DNA of 64,000 bases from Bacteroidales bacterium. GTDB lineage: Bacteria; Bacteroidota; Bacteroidia; Bacteroidales; WCHB1-69. Shown piece by piece: positions 8,280 through 16,707 of this stretch. Position numbers and translations under genes: made by a program. The first letter of the stretch is position 1, and every line of letters starts with the position of its first letter. The stretch covers positions 62,001-126,000 of the forward strand of contig JAFXTS010000013.1 in NCBI GenBank assembly GCA_017535665.1. Reading direction: 5' to 3'. The notes beneath the pieces are model-generated. The model saw only the letters and a list, made by a program, of their open reading frames with translations. It did not search any database and was not told where the DNA came from.

Positions 8280-9116
8280 ATGAAAATTTGTGTTATTGGA
8301 ACAGGAACCATGGCCAAAGGTATCGTGAAAGCTTTCGCCGCCAAGATGCCCGTGGTTATGAAAAGTAGAACCCAAGCCAGCTTGGACAAAGCATTGGCTT
8401 CATTTGCAAAAGGTTATGGCAAATTAGTGGAAAAAGGCAAAATGACGCAGGAGGGTGTTGACGCCATTATGGCCAACATCACCACCACCACCGACTACGC
8501 CACCTTCGCCGATGCCGACCTCGTGATTGAGGCTGCTGTGGAGGATATGCAGCTGAAGAAAGAGGTCTTCGCAGAACTCGACAAGATCTGCAAGCCCGAA
8601 ACCATCTTCGCCACCAATTCATCCTCCCTCTCCATCACCGAAATCGCCGCTGCCACCACCCGTCCGACGCAATTCATCGGCATGCACTTCTTCAACCCCG
8701 CCGACCGTATGGCATTGGTGGAAGTGATTAAGGGTCAGGTGACTTCCGAAGCGGTGTGCAACCAGATTGTGGAGCTCGCCACCTCCATCGGCAAGACTCC
8801 CGTGCTGGTGAACGAGGCCCCCGGCTTCGTCGTCAACCGCATCCTCATCCCCATGATCAACGAGGCAGTCGGCATCCTCGCTGACGGTATCGCCTCCGCT
8901 GAGGACATCGACAAGTGCATGATGCTGGGCGCCAACCACCCGATGGGCCCGCTCGCATTGGCTGACCTTATCGGCAACGATGTGAACCTCGCTATCATGG
9001 AAGTTCTTTACAAAGAATTTGGCGATCCGAAGTACCGTCCTCACCCGCTGTTGCGGAAGATGGTGCGCGCTGGTCTGCTCGGCAGAAAAACCGGCGAAGG
9101 TTTCTACAAATACTAA
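8280..9116 (+). CDS. hbd: 3-hydroxyacyl-CoA (3-hydroxybutyryl-CoA) dehydrogenase
   Basis: A 278-residue enzyme of the bacterial Hbd/PaaH family that interconverts acetoacetyl-CoA and 3-hydroxybutyryl-CoA. The N-terminal Rossmann motif is GTGTMAKG, the catalytic His is H136 in GMHFFNP, and the C-terminal domain has the signatures [17 protein letters not shown] and GANHPMGPL. The end of the second strand, where NAD-dependent relatives have an Asp (VLRDI), reads VMKSR here (S29, R30). Loss of the Asp and gain of Ser-Arg is typical of NADP(H) preference; this is inferred. It lies last in the fermentation cluster, followed by a strong terminator. Confidence 0.92.
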   Translation: MKICVIGTGTMAKGIVKAFAAKMPVVMKSRTQASLDKALASFAKGYGKLVEKGKMTQEGVDAIMANITTTTDYATFADADLVIEAAVEDMQLKKEVFAELDKICKPETIFATNSSSLSITEIAAATTRPTQFIGMHFFNPADRMALVEVIKGQVTSEAVCNQIVELATSIGKTPVLVNEAPGFVVNRILIPMINEAVGILADGIASAEDIDKCMMLGANHPMGPLALADLIGNDVNLAIMEVLYKEFGDPKYRPHPLLRKMVRAGLLGRKTGEGFYKY

Positions 9117-9135
9117 AAAGTTTCGACTTTTCTAC

Positions 9136-9169
9136 AGAGGGGATGCCACACAGCATCCCCTCTTTTTTT
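9136..9169 (+). terminator. intrinsic terminator after hbd
   Basis: An 11-bp perfect stem, AGAGGGGATGC (9136-9146) with GCATCCCCTCT (9153-9163), a six-base loop and a T tract. Confidence 0.9.
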
Positions 9170-9240
9170 GCCCTAAATTATCAACGATTTGGTGTTGATG
9201 TCTTATGCGCTGACATTCATCATTTTCAAAATTTATCAAG

Positions 9241-9248
9241 TAATTTTG
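9241..9248 (+). promoter_or_regulatory. -7 promoter box of the glucosaminidase gene
   Basis: TAATTTTG fits TAnnTTTG and lies 27 bases before the ATG at 9276. Confidence 0.65.
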
Positions 9249-9275
9249 CATGGCTAAAAATATATCCCATCCAAC

Positions 9276-10628
9276 ATGAAGCATTTGAGAAACAGCATCA
9301 TCGCCTTAACGGTCATCCTCTGCTCACTTTCTGTACGTGGGCAATATACCGAGTACGATATTTATGCCTATATTGATACTTATAAAGAATTGGCTATCAA
9401 TAAGATGTATGAATATAAGATTCCTGCCAGCATCACCATTGCGCAGGGCATTTTCGAGAGTGCCTGTGGGAAGAGTCACCTCGCGGTGGATGGCAACAAC
9501 CATTTTGGCATCAAGTGCCACAAAGAGTGGGCCGGCGACACGATTTTGATTGATGATGACGAGTTGCAGGAGTGTTTCAGAAAATATGAAAGAGTGGAAG
9601 AGTCATACGACGACCATTCGCAGTTCTTGAAGACGCGTCAGCGCTACGCCAACCTTTTCACACTGGATGTGATGGACTACCCGGGTTGGGCACGCGGACT
9701 CAAGGCGGCAGGCTATGCCACCAACCCCCAGTATGCCGACCGGCTCATCAGCATCATCGAGCGTTTCCACATCGCCTACCTCGACACCATTTATCAGTAC
9801 AGACTCCAAAATGGCTACTTTGAGCATTACCCTGACGTGCATCCTGAAGAGATGGGAAGTTTCTCATACGTACAGTATTATGCACAGCCTGACACCAACG
9901 GCTTGCAACCTGTGGAAAAACCAGCTATGCGCATTCCTTCAAATCCAGATCTTCACCCTGCAACTATAACAAGACACCCCCATCATTCTACCTCCAACAA
10001 AACCCACAAAAAAATCATCCATCAGAAAGCTACTGCCAAGGATCCTTCTTCTTCCAACAAGCCAACCCCATCACAATCCACAAAAACAACACCTGAACCA
10101 AAACCCGCTCATCAGCCATCCAACAGCAGTACTTCCCAAAACACGCAACCTACTGCTCCCCAAACAGCGACTCCCACCACTCCTGCCAGCCAACCCACTC
10201 CCCCACCCACTTCCACACCTACCCCATTCAACCCCACCACCGTGTTCACTGCAAAAAAAAGGGATTTCACCCCATACGTGGGCTACCCTTTCACGGAACG
10301 GGAAGTGTATGTCAACAACAACACGCTCTTTATCCTTGCTGAAGAGGGTGACACCTACGCCAAGATAGCCCGAGACGTGCAACTTCCAGAAAAGAAAATC
10401 AAAAAGTTCAACGACCTCACGGGCGCAGCCAAACCCATACCTGGCGAAGTGGTGTATATTGAGAAAAAGGCAAAATCAGGAGAACAGCCCACCTATACCG
10501 TTCAGGACTCCGAAACACTCCGCTATATTGCTCAAAAGACGGGCATTAGACTTCAGAAACTCTGCGATTTCAACGGCGGCAGCCCCGACACCCCACTGAA
10601 AAAAGGACGTATCATCAAACTGAAATAA
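9276..10628 (+). CDS. secreted glucosaminidase with C-terminal LysM-type domains
   Basis: A 450-residue peptidoglycan hydrolase. A signal peptide (about 22 residues, ending VRGQ) is followed by a GH73-type endo-beta-N-acetylglucosaminidase domain (about residues 30-170) with catalytic Glu E61 in AQGIFESACGKS. A Pro/Thr/Ser/Gln-rich linker spans about residues 215-320. Two LysM-like modules follow (about 340-395 and 405-450), including YTVQDSETLRYIAQKTGI. It cleaves glycan strands in the periplasm, probably during growth or division. The next gene, 21 bases downstream, encodes an M23 endopeptidase, so the pair would cut both glycan and peptide. Confidence 0.9.
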   Translation: MKHLRNSIIALTVILCSLSVRGQYTEYDIYAYIDTYKELAINKMYEYKIPASITIAQGIFESACGKSHLAVDGNNHFGIKCHKEWAGDTILIDDDELQECFRKYERVEESYDDHSQFLKTRQRYANLFTLDVMDYPGWARGLKAAGYATNPQYADRLISIIERFHIAYLDTIYQYRLQNGYFEHYPDVHPEEMGSFSYVQYYAQPDTNGLQPVEKPAMRIPSNPDLHPATITRHPHHSTSNKTHKKIIHQKATAKDPSSSNKPTPSQSTKTTPEPKPAHQPSNSSTSQNTQPTAPQTATPTTPASQPTPPPTSTPTPFNPTTVFTAKKRDFTPYVGYPFTEREVYVNNNTLFILAEEGDTYAKIARDVQLPEKKIKKFNDLTGAAKPIPGEVVYIEKKAKSGEQPTYTVQDSETLRYIAQKTGIRLQKLCDFNGGSPDTPLKKGRIIKLK

Positions 10629-10649
10629 CGCTATACTATATTATATAAT

Positions 10650-11609
10650 ATGGGACGGTCCATCTACTATTTCAATCCCAAGACACTCTCGTTTGAGAAA
10701 AAGGCCTTCTCATGGAAAGACATCATCAAGCGGGTGCTCTGGTTTTTGGCTACAGCACTGGCTTTTTCCGTAGTGATTGTCTGGATATCATTTTATTTGA
10801 TTGATTCACCTAAAGAATTGATGCTCAGACAGGAAAATGAGCAGTTGAAAGAAGAATTGTCACGGTTGAACAAGCGATACGACCAATTGGCAACCGTTGC
10901 CATCGACCTTCAGAAGCGCGATGACAACATTTATCGCGCCATTTTCGAAAGCGAGCCCATGCCCATTGCTGTACGCTATCCTTTTTTAGGAACGCAGAAG
11001 ACCGCTTCCTCTAACCCCTCGGATGCCAGTGCCCTGCTGGAAGAGATCTACCAGAAAGCCAATCGGCTGACCATCAGCATGGCGGCACAGTCGCGCTCGT
11101 TCGACACCATTGTCAGTCTCATCGGGAAGAAGAAGGAGATGCTACAATCCATTCCCGCTATCCGACCATTGCCCAACTGCTACGAAATCTCGTCTGGCTT
11201 TGGATACCGTTACCATCCGATTCTGAAGGTACTGCGTCCGCACACCGGCATCGACATCTCGGCCAAGAAAGGAACGCCCGTGTATGCCACTGCCGACGGG
11301 GTGGTGAGCCGACAGACTCCCGGCGGCGGCTACGGCAATGTCATCGTCATCAACCACGGTTACTCCTACCAAACCCTGTATGCGCACCTCTCCAAGAAGG
11401 CGGTGAAGCCCGGAGAGCGCGTCACCCGCGGACAGGTCATCGGCTACGTGGGCAACACCGGACTTTCCACTGGCTCCCACCTCCACTACGAGGTCATCAA
11501 GGATGGCGTGCGGGTGAATCCGGTCCACTTTTTCTTCCAAGACATTACCCCAGAAGAATATGAGGCCATCCTCAAGAGCTCACAACGAGTCAATCAAGCA
11601 TTGTCATAA
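10650..11609 (+). CDS. M23 family metallo-endopeptidase, membrane-anchored
   Basis: A 319-residue zinc peptidase that cuts peptidoglycan peptide cross-links. There is one N-terminal membrane segment (about residues 29-51), a short coiled coil rich in Glu/Leu (about 60-90) and a C-terminal LytM/M23 domain. The zinc ligands are all visible: H and D in PHTGIDIS and HLHYE, plus the YAHLS His. It therefore looks active, unlike EnvC/NlpD-type activators. It forms a two-gene unit with the glucosaminidase. Confidence 0.92.
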   Translation: MGRSIYYFNPKTLSFEKKAFSWKDIIKRVLWFLATALAFSVVIVWISFYLIDSPKELMLRQENEQLKEELSRLNKRYDQLATVAIDLQKRDDNIYRAIFESEPMPIAVRYPFLGTQKTASSNPSDASALLEEIYQKANRLTISMAAQSRSFDTIVSLIGKKKEMLQSIPAIRPLPNCYEISSGFGYRYHPILKVLRPHTGIDISAKKGTPVYATADGVVSRQTPGGGYGNVIVINHGYSYQTLYAHLSKKAVKPGERVTRGQVIGYVGNTGLSTGSHLHYEVIKDGVRVNPVHFFFQDITPEEYEAILKSSQRVNQALS

Positions 11610-11638
11610 CCTCGATTTTGTTATTCGTATTTTTTTAG

Positions 11639-11761
11639 TACTTTTGCCCGCTGTTTTTCGCACGGTGCGTGTATGTCTGCCAAAGACTGAAAAACCGCCA
11701 CAAAATGATGTAATTTTGTGTTAAGATTGTCTCGAGAGGGCCGACTCGCGTCGGCCCTCTT
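11639..11761 (+). ncRNA. candidate small RNA or leader with GC-rich terminal hairpin
   Basis: TACTTTTG (11639-11646) is a -7 box with a TTTG 18 bases upstream (11617-11620). About 90 bases on, an 11-bp stem AGAGGGCCGAC (11735-11745)/GTCGGCCCTCT (11750-11760) with loop TCGC occurs, without a T tract. No ORF of size lies between. A second TAATTTTG at 11711-11718 is within the region. It may be a small RNA or simply the terminator of the M23 gene. No known RNA family is recognised. Confidence 0.35.
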
Positions 11762-11788
11762 AATGATCCATCATCACAATAATTTGAA

Positions 11789-11796
11789 TATTTTTG
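11789..11796 (+). promoter_or_regulatory. -7 promoter box of the large barrel gene
   Basis: TATTTTTG fits TAnnTTTG; the ATG is at 11823. Confidence 0.65.
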
Positions 11797-11822
11797 CATT
11801 ATCATTATGCTAAAATAGATTT

Positions 11823-14800
11823 ATGTCGAAACGTACGGTTTACATCATCATCTTGTGGATAGTGCTGCACACATCAGCACACCTATCGGCACAGGATATT
11901 TCCAACCGGCGCTTCGGCACCATTCGCCTCGACTCCACCAGTATGGTGCTCGACAGCCTCTCCATCATGCCCGGCTCGCTCTCTCTATCCGGTCTCGACA
12001 CCGCCGACTTCACCATCGACTATCCCACCGCCACCCTGCACCTGAAAAATCCCGCCAAGGTCGGCAGCACCGTTACCTACACCTACCGCTCCATGCTCCG
12101 CGACCTCAGCCGCCCCGTAAGCCACAAATCACCCGACCTTATCTTGCCCCACTTCGTGGACGACCCCACCCGCAGCCACTTCGCCCCCATCACCACTCCC
12201 ACTAACCGCTCCATCTTCGACTCCGACCTGCAGGGCAACGGTTCCATCTCCAGAGGCATCTCCGTGGGCAACAACCAGAACTTCGTGCTCAATTCGCACC
12301 TCAACCTGCAACTCGCCGGCACGATTGCACCCGGCGTGGAAATCCTTGCCAACATCACCGATGAGAACCTCCCCATCCAACCCGAAGGCAACACCCGCTA
12401 CCTCAAAGACTTCAACAAAGTATTCATCCAACTCACCTACAAAGACCGACTCCGCATCGAAGCCGGCGACATCGAGATAACCTCCCCCACCGGCAACCAC
12501 TTCCTGCAGGTTGACCGACAGTTCATCGGCATGAAGGCCACCGTCAACTCTCCCATTGACAGTACCAACCACCTCCGCAACACCGTCGGCGGCGGCCTCT
12601 CCAAAGGAAAATACATGCGCCACAGCATCACTCCCATCAACGGCGTGCAAGGTCCCTACCGCCTCACCGGCGAACTATCGGAGACCAACATCATCATCCT
12701 CTCCGGCTCCGAACAAGTCTATCTTGACGGCGTGCTGCTCACTCGCGGACAGGACGAAGACTACGTCATCGACTACAACATGGGCGAAATCACCTTCACC
12801 CCCAAACGACTCATCACCGAACACAGCCGTATCATCGTATCGTTTGAGTACAGCGACCAATACTACTCTCGCTACAATCTCTTCACATCCAACACTTTCA
12901 CCCATGAAAAGAACAGCAAACTGACCCTGGATGTCAACTTCTTCCATGAACAGGATTTGAAGAACCAGTCCATCCGCCCCGAACTCACCCCCGAACAGAT
13001 GATGTTCCTGTCGGGAATCGGCGACCGCAACGACCTCGCCCTATTCGAGACGGCTTCCCCTGTAACCGAGTTTACAGGCAATGAAATTCTCTACCACCAC
13101 AAAGACACTTTGGTGGAGGGCGAGTACTACGCACCCGTCTATGTGTATGCAGGCAACTCTCACGACTCGGTGTATCGCGTCACCTTCAGTTACGTGGGGG
13201 TGGGGAAAGGAGACTACATCCTCGCGCAGAGCACCGCCAATGGGAAGATGTACCAATGGGTGGCCCCAATCAACGGGCAGCCGCAAGGCGACTACGCCCC
13301 TGTGGCGTTGCTCAATACCCCCAAGATGCACGACCTCGCCACCGTGGGCGCTTCCTACGCGTTCAACAACCGCCTGAAGGCAGGAGCAGAAGTGGCCTTC
13401 AGCTACCTCGACCAAAACCTCTTCTCGAAAAACGACGACCGCGACAATGCCGGCCTCGCCTGCAAAGCCGACATGGAATTCAACCAACCCTTGCGCGCCC
13501 GTAAAAGCCAAGATACAGCATGGCGCTACCTGCTGAACCTCAACTACGAGTATGTGCATCGCAACTATAACCCGTTGCAAAGTTACCGTGATGTGGAGTT
13601 CTTCCGCAACTACAACCTGAGCAGCGACTTCACCAACAATACCGATGAACACTTGCTCCAACTCAACACCGGCTTTGCGCATCCCACCTGCGGAAGTACC
13701 GCCTACACCGCTAACTGGCTGTACCGCGCCGACGAGATGAGCGGACTGCGCCAGCAGCTCACCTCCCAGCACCGCTTCAAAGGCTGGAGCTGGAACGCCA
13801 CCACCGCCCACCTCCTTTCTGCCGACAGCGTGCAAACCACCAACTTCCTCAAAAGCAACAACGACTTCTCCTACAACCTCCCCAAAATAAGCATCGGAGT
13901 ACGCGACAACCTCGAATACAACCTGTTCCGTCAGGCTGCCGACCGCACCATCAGAGCCAACAGCTACGCCTTCAACGAGGCGGCCCTTTACCTTAAGAAT
14001 GGCGACACGCTCCCCTACTCTTTTCAACTCCAATATCTCAACCGCATTGACTATTACACGCAGTATAATACACTCACACTGAATACCATAGCTCACGAGG
14101 CACAGGCCAGCTTCGAATGCACGCACTGGAAAAACAACCGTTTGAAAGGGACTTTCACCTACCGCAACGACCAGTACCGCGACACCCTGCACCATTCACA
14201 ATCCGAACACAACTTTGTAGGGAGTATCGACTACTACGGTAAGTTCTGGAAAGGGGCTGTCACCCTCGGAATCTATTACGAGGTGGGTAGTGGACTGGAG
14301 CAAAAGAAGAGTTATTCGTTTCTGAAAGTGGCCGCAGGGCAGGGAACTCACGTTTGGAACGACTACAATCAGAACGGTATTGAGGAGATGGACGAGTTCG
14401 AGCCCGCCGCCTTCCAGAGCGAGGCCGACTACGTGAAGGTATGGCTGCCCACCAACGAGTTTGTGAACACCCACAACTGCGGAACCACCCAAACGCTACA
14501 ACTGCGCCCGGGGGCGGTGTGGAAAAACAAGAAAGGATTCCGCCGCTTTCTCTCCATGTTCAGCAACAGCACCTCGCTCCGCGCATACCAGAAAAACACT
14601 TTGCAGCACGACATCCGCTCCATCAATCCCTACCAGTTCAACCTCGACGACTCCGTGGTCGTCAGCCAGAACCTCAATCTCAAAAACTCATTAGGATTTT
14701 CGCTTCCAAATCCCTATTTTTCAGCAGATTATACCTATTATAATGCCCAATCTAAAAACCTCCTTTATTATGGTTTGGAAAGTAACCACAGCATCAACCA

Positions 14801-15308
14801 TCAGATCACGCTCCGCTCTTCACCTCATAAAATCCTGATTATCAAAACAATCTACACCAACAACACGCACAACAGCAACTCCGATTACCTGAATGATCGC
14901 AGTTTCGACATTCTCTCCCACACCCTCAACAATAGCATTACCCTTAACTTCCCGTTCCAGTTGTCGCTAACCGCCATCTGCGAAATGGCCTACAAGAACA
15001 ACCGTCTCGGCAACGACCGCGCCAACCTGTACACCGCCGAACTGACGGCCGATTTCCGCATGAAACAGCGAGGCACCATCAGCCTGAATCTGCGCTATAC
15101 CCACATCAACTACAACCAGCAGGAGAATAGTGCCGTCGCCTACGAAATGTTAGGGGGGCTGACCACTGGCAACAATTTTCTTTGGAATGTCACCTATCAG
15201 ACCAAACTGTTCGAGTACCTCCAGCTGAATTTACAGTATGAAGGCCGCCTAACAAACGATAACAGACTGATACATACGGGTTTTCTACAATTAAAAGCGC
15301 TGTTCTAA
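11823..15308 (+). CDS. large outer-membrane barrel protein with SprA-like features
   Basis: A 1161-residue secreted protein with a signal peptide of about 24 residues (ends LSAQ). The N-terminal part has the pattern GSISRGISVGNNQ, then strand-rich sequence with ITDENLPIQPEGNT and RIEAGDIEI, and then YLDGVLLTRGQDEDYVIDYN. The order of such motifs recalls the giant T9SS translocon protein SprA, but the protein is half the length and lacks SprA's repeated blocks. The rest (about 350-1161) alternates aromatic and polar residues and ends in LQLKALF with a terminal Phe, typical of an outer-membrane beta barrel. It lies directly before the T9SS operon but has its own promoter and a 322-base gap. A role in surface assembly is inferred only. 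It may equally be a family of unassigned Bacteroidota barrels. Confidence 0.6.
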   Translation: MSKRTVYIIILWIVLHTSAHLSAQDISNRRFGTIRLDSTSMVLDSLSIMPGSLSLSGLDTADFTIDYPTATLHLKNPAKVGSTVTYTYRSMLRDLSRPVSHKSPDLILPHFVDDPTRSHFAPITTPTNRSIFDSDLQGNGSISRGISVGNNQNFVLNSHLNLQLAGTIAPGVEILANITDENLPIQPEGNTRYLKDFNKVFIQLTYKDRLRIEAGDIEITSPTGNHFLQVDRQFIGMKATVNSPIDSTNHLRNTVGGGLSKGKYMRHSITPINGVQGPYRLTGELSETNIIILSGSEQVYLDGVLLTRGQDEDYVIDYNMGEITFTPKRLITEHSRIIVSFEYSDQYYSRYNLFTSNTFTHEKNSKLTLDVNFFHEQDLKNQSIRPELTPEQMMFLSGIGDRNDLALFETASPVTEFTGNEILYHHKDTLVEGEYYAPVYVYAGNSHDSVYRVTFSYVGVGKGDYILAQSTANGKMYQWVAPINGQPQGDYAPVALLNTPKMHDLATVGASYAFNNRLKAGAEVAFSYLDQNLFSKNDDRDNAGLACKADMEFNQPLRARKSQDTAWRYLLNLNYEYVHRNYNPLQSYRDVEFFRNYNLSSDFTNNTDEHLLQLNTGFAHPTCGSTAYTANWLYRADEMSGLRQQLTSQHRFKGWSWNATTAHLLSADSVQTTNFLKSNNDFSYNLPKISIGVRDNLEYNLFRQAADRTIRANSYAFNEAALYLKNGDTLPYSFQLQYLNRIDYYTQYNTLTLNTIAHEAQASFECTHWKNNRLKGTFTYRNDQYRDTLHHSQSEHNFVGSIDYYGKFWKGAVTLGIYYEVGSGLEQKKSYSFLKVAAGQGTHVWNDYNQNGIEEMDEFEPAAFQSEADYVKVWLPTNEFVNTHNCGTTQTLQLRPGAVWKNKKGFRRFLSMFSNSTSLRAYQKNTLQHDIRSINPYQFNLDDSVVVSQNLNLKNSLGFSLPNPYFSADYTYYNAQSKNLLYYGLESNHSINHQITLRSSPHKILIIKTIYTNNTHNSNSDYLNDRSFDILSHTLNNSITLNFPFQLSLTAICEMAYKNNRLGNDRANLYTAELTADFRMKQRGTISLNLRYTHINYNQQENSAVAYEMLGGLTTGNNFLWNVTYQTKLFEYLQLNLQYEGRLTNDNRLIHTGFLQLKALF

Positions 15309-15460
15309 AATCATTCTTTGCCGGATTTTACCATAGACTTTCGGTGCCCAAATGGAATAAACACGCCCCTGTTTACAACTTTTCATTTCCGCTTCCGTCT
15401 AACCCGCCAGCCATTTTTCATTTTTTTTCAACAAAATGCGTATGCAAAAAAAATTTTTTG

Positions 15461-15468
15461 TACTTTTG
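15461..15468 (+). promoter_or_regulatory. -7 promoter box of the T9SS operon
   Basis: TACTTTTG fits TAnnTTTG. It lies 162 bases before the porP start, implying a 5' untranslated leader of about 155 bases. The 15309-15460 stretch before it shows no gene or other structure to me. Confidence 0.6.
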
Positions 15469-15491
15469 GGGCCGCAAAAAAGTAGAGAAAG

Positions 15492-15577
15492 GCAAGTTTT
15501 TCTGTAACTTTTTCTATCAAGGGCAGTATAAGCAATTAATCGTGTCCAAAATAGAGAGAACAGAAAAAGTAACTTGC
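15492..15577 (+). promoter_or_regulatory. long-range hairpin in the 5' leader of the T9SS operon
   Basis: GCAAGTT plus TTTCTGT (15492-15505) can pair with ACAGAAA plus AACTTGC (15560-15577), giving two 7-bp helices separated by an AAGT bulge around a loop of about 54 bases. It falls wholly in the predicted leader between the -7 box and porP. It could affect translation or RNA stability; no riboswitch class is recognised. Confidence 0.4.
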
Positions 15578-15630
15578 TAATTATCAATTTTTTGTGTTTT
15601 ATTAAAATAAAAACTCAGAAAATTCAAAAT

Positions 15631-16656
15631 ATGAGAAAAAGGTACATTTTATCGGTTATTTTGCTCGCTTTGACGATGAGTGGTTTTGCACAGCAGGACG
15701 CGCAATTTACCCTTTTTCAATGGGCGACTCCCTATTATAATGCAGGAGCGATAGGCGAACAGAGCAACACTTTGTGCTTTACAGGCATCTTCAGACAGCA
15801 ATATGCCGGATGGAATGACACTTACAAGGATGAGAACGGGAACACTTCCAAATTCAACACCTCTCCGCAGCAGATTTATTTGAGCATGGAGTCCTATCTG
15901 CGCAAGCTGCACGGAGGTCTTGGCGTCACGTTCATCAAAGATAAAATCGGTTATTTTAATAATGTAGGCGTGAAATTGGGCTACTCCTTCAAGTTCAGAA
16001 TCCCCACCGGAAGCATCGGTATTGGTGTTCAGGTACAGATGCTGAGCCAGAAGCTTGATGCCACCCACTTCCATCCCACTCAGGAGAACGACCCGCTTCT
16101 CAACGGCATGTCGGGCAAAGAGTCATGGCTGGATTTGGATTTCAGCGCTGGTGTATATTATAAAGCAGAACGCTGGAACGCCGGTATCGGTGTCACCCAG
16201 ATTGCTGAAAAAATCCGTCTGTCGGGCGACAAGCAGTCGTACAAGATGGCTCGCAACATTTATTTCCATGGTGGTTACACTTGGGTGCTCCCGTGGGATC
16301 CCAGCTGGGAACTCATTCCGCAGGCCCTCATCAAGACCGACCTGGCCACCGCACAGTTCGACCTGATGTTGCTGGCCCGCTACAACGGAATTCTTTGGGG
16401 CGGTCTCTCCTATCGTATTCAGGATGCTGTGTCGGTGCTGTTCGGTGCACGCCCCTTCTTCAACTCCTCCAACAACTACCTCCGCGGACTGGAAATGGGA
16501 CTCGGATACAGCTTCACTACCAGCAAGTTAGGTTACAAGCCTGACCGCAGCTATGGTGACATTGAAATCATGCTCCGTTACTGCTTCGACATCTACAAAG
16601 AGGAGGTCTTCTCCGGCTATGGTTCCACCAGAAACATATACAAGAACGTGTATTAA
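15631..16656 (+). CDS. porP: type IX secretion system outer-membrane protein PorP/SprF
   Basis: A 341-residue outer-membrane beta-barrel protein of the PorP/SprF family, which in T9SS links surface components or cargo to the PorK/N ring. The start at 15631 gives a clean signal peptide (MRKRYILS... to GFAQ); upstream in-frame codons add only an A/T-rich leader. The N-terminal motif QDAQFTLFQWATPYYNAG and later YRIQDAVSVLFGARPFF and MLRYCFDIYKEE are family-like. It is the first gene of the operon porP-porK-porL-porM-porN, with 51 bases to porK. Confidence 0.92.
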   Translation: MRKRYILSVILLALTMSGFAQQDAQFTLFQWATPYYNAGAIGEQSNTLCFTGIFRQQYAGWNDTYKDENGNTSKFNTSPQQIYLSMESYLRKLHGGLGVTFIKDKIGYFNNVGVKLGYSFKFRIPTGSIGIGVQVQMLSQKLDATHFHPTQENDPLLNGMSGKESWLDLDFSAGVYYKAERWNAGIGVTQIAEKIRLSGDKQSYKMARNIYFHGGYTWVLPWDPSWELIPQALIKTDLATAQFDLMLLARYNGILWGGLSYRIQDAVSVLFGARPFFNSSNNYLRGLEMGLGYSFTTSKLGYKPDRSYGDIEIMLRYCFDIYKEEVFSGYGSTRNIYKNVY

Positions 16657-16707
16657 ACAATATTCTGTTCAAAACCTCGTTTAAGAAAATAATCAAAATC
16701 GAAAGAT

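Noticed and set aside
13041-14195. Minus-strand ORF of 384 codons
   Set aside because: Antisense shadow of the large barrel gene; Val-rich unnatural composition and no promoter.
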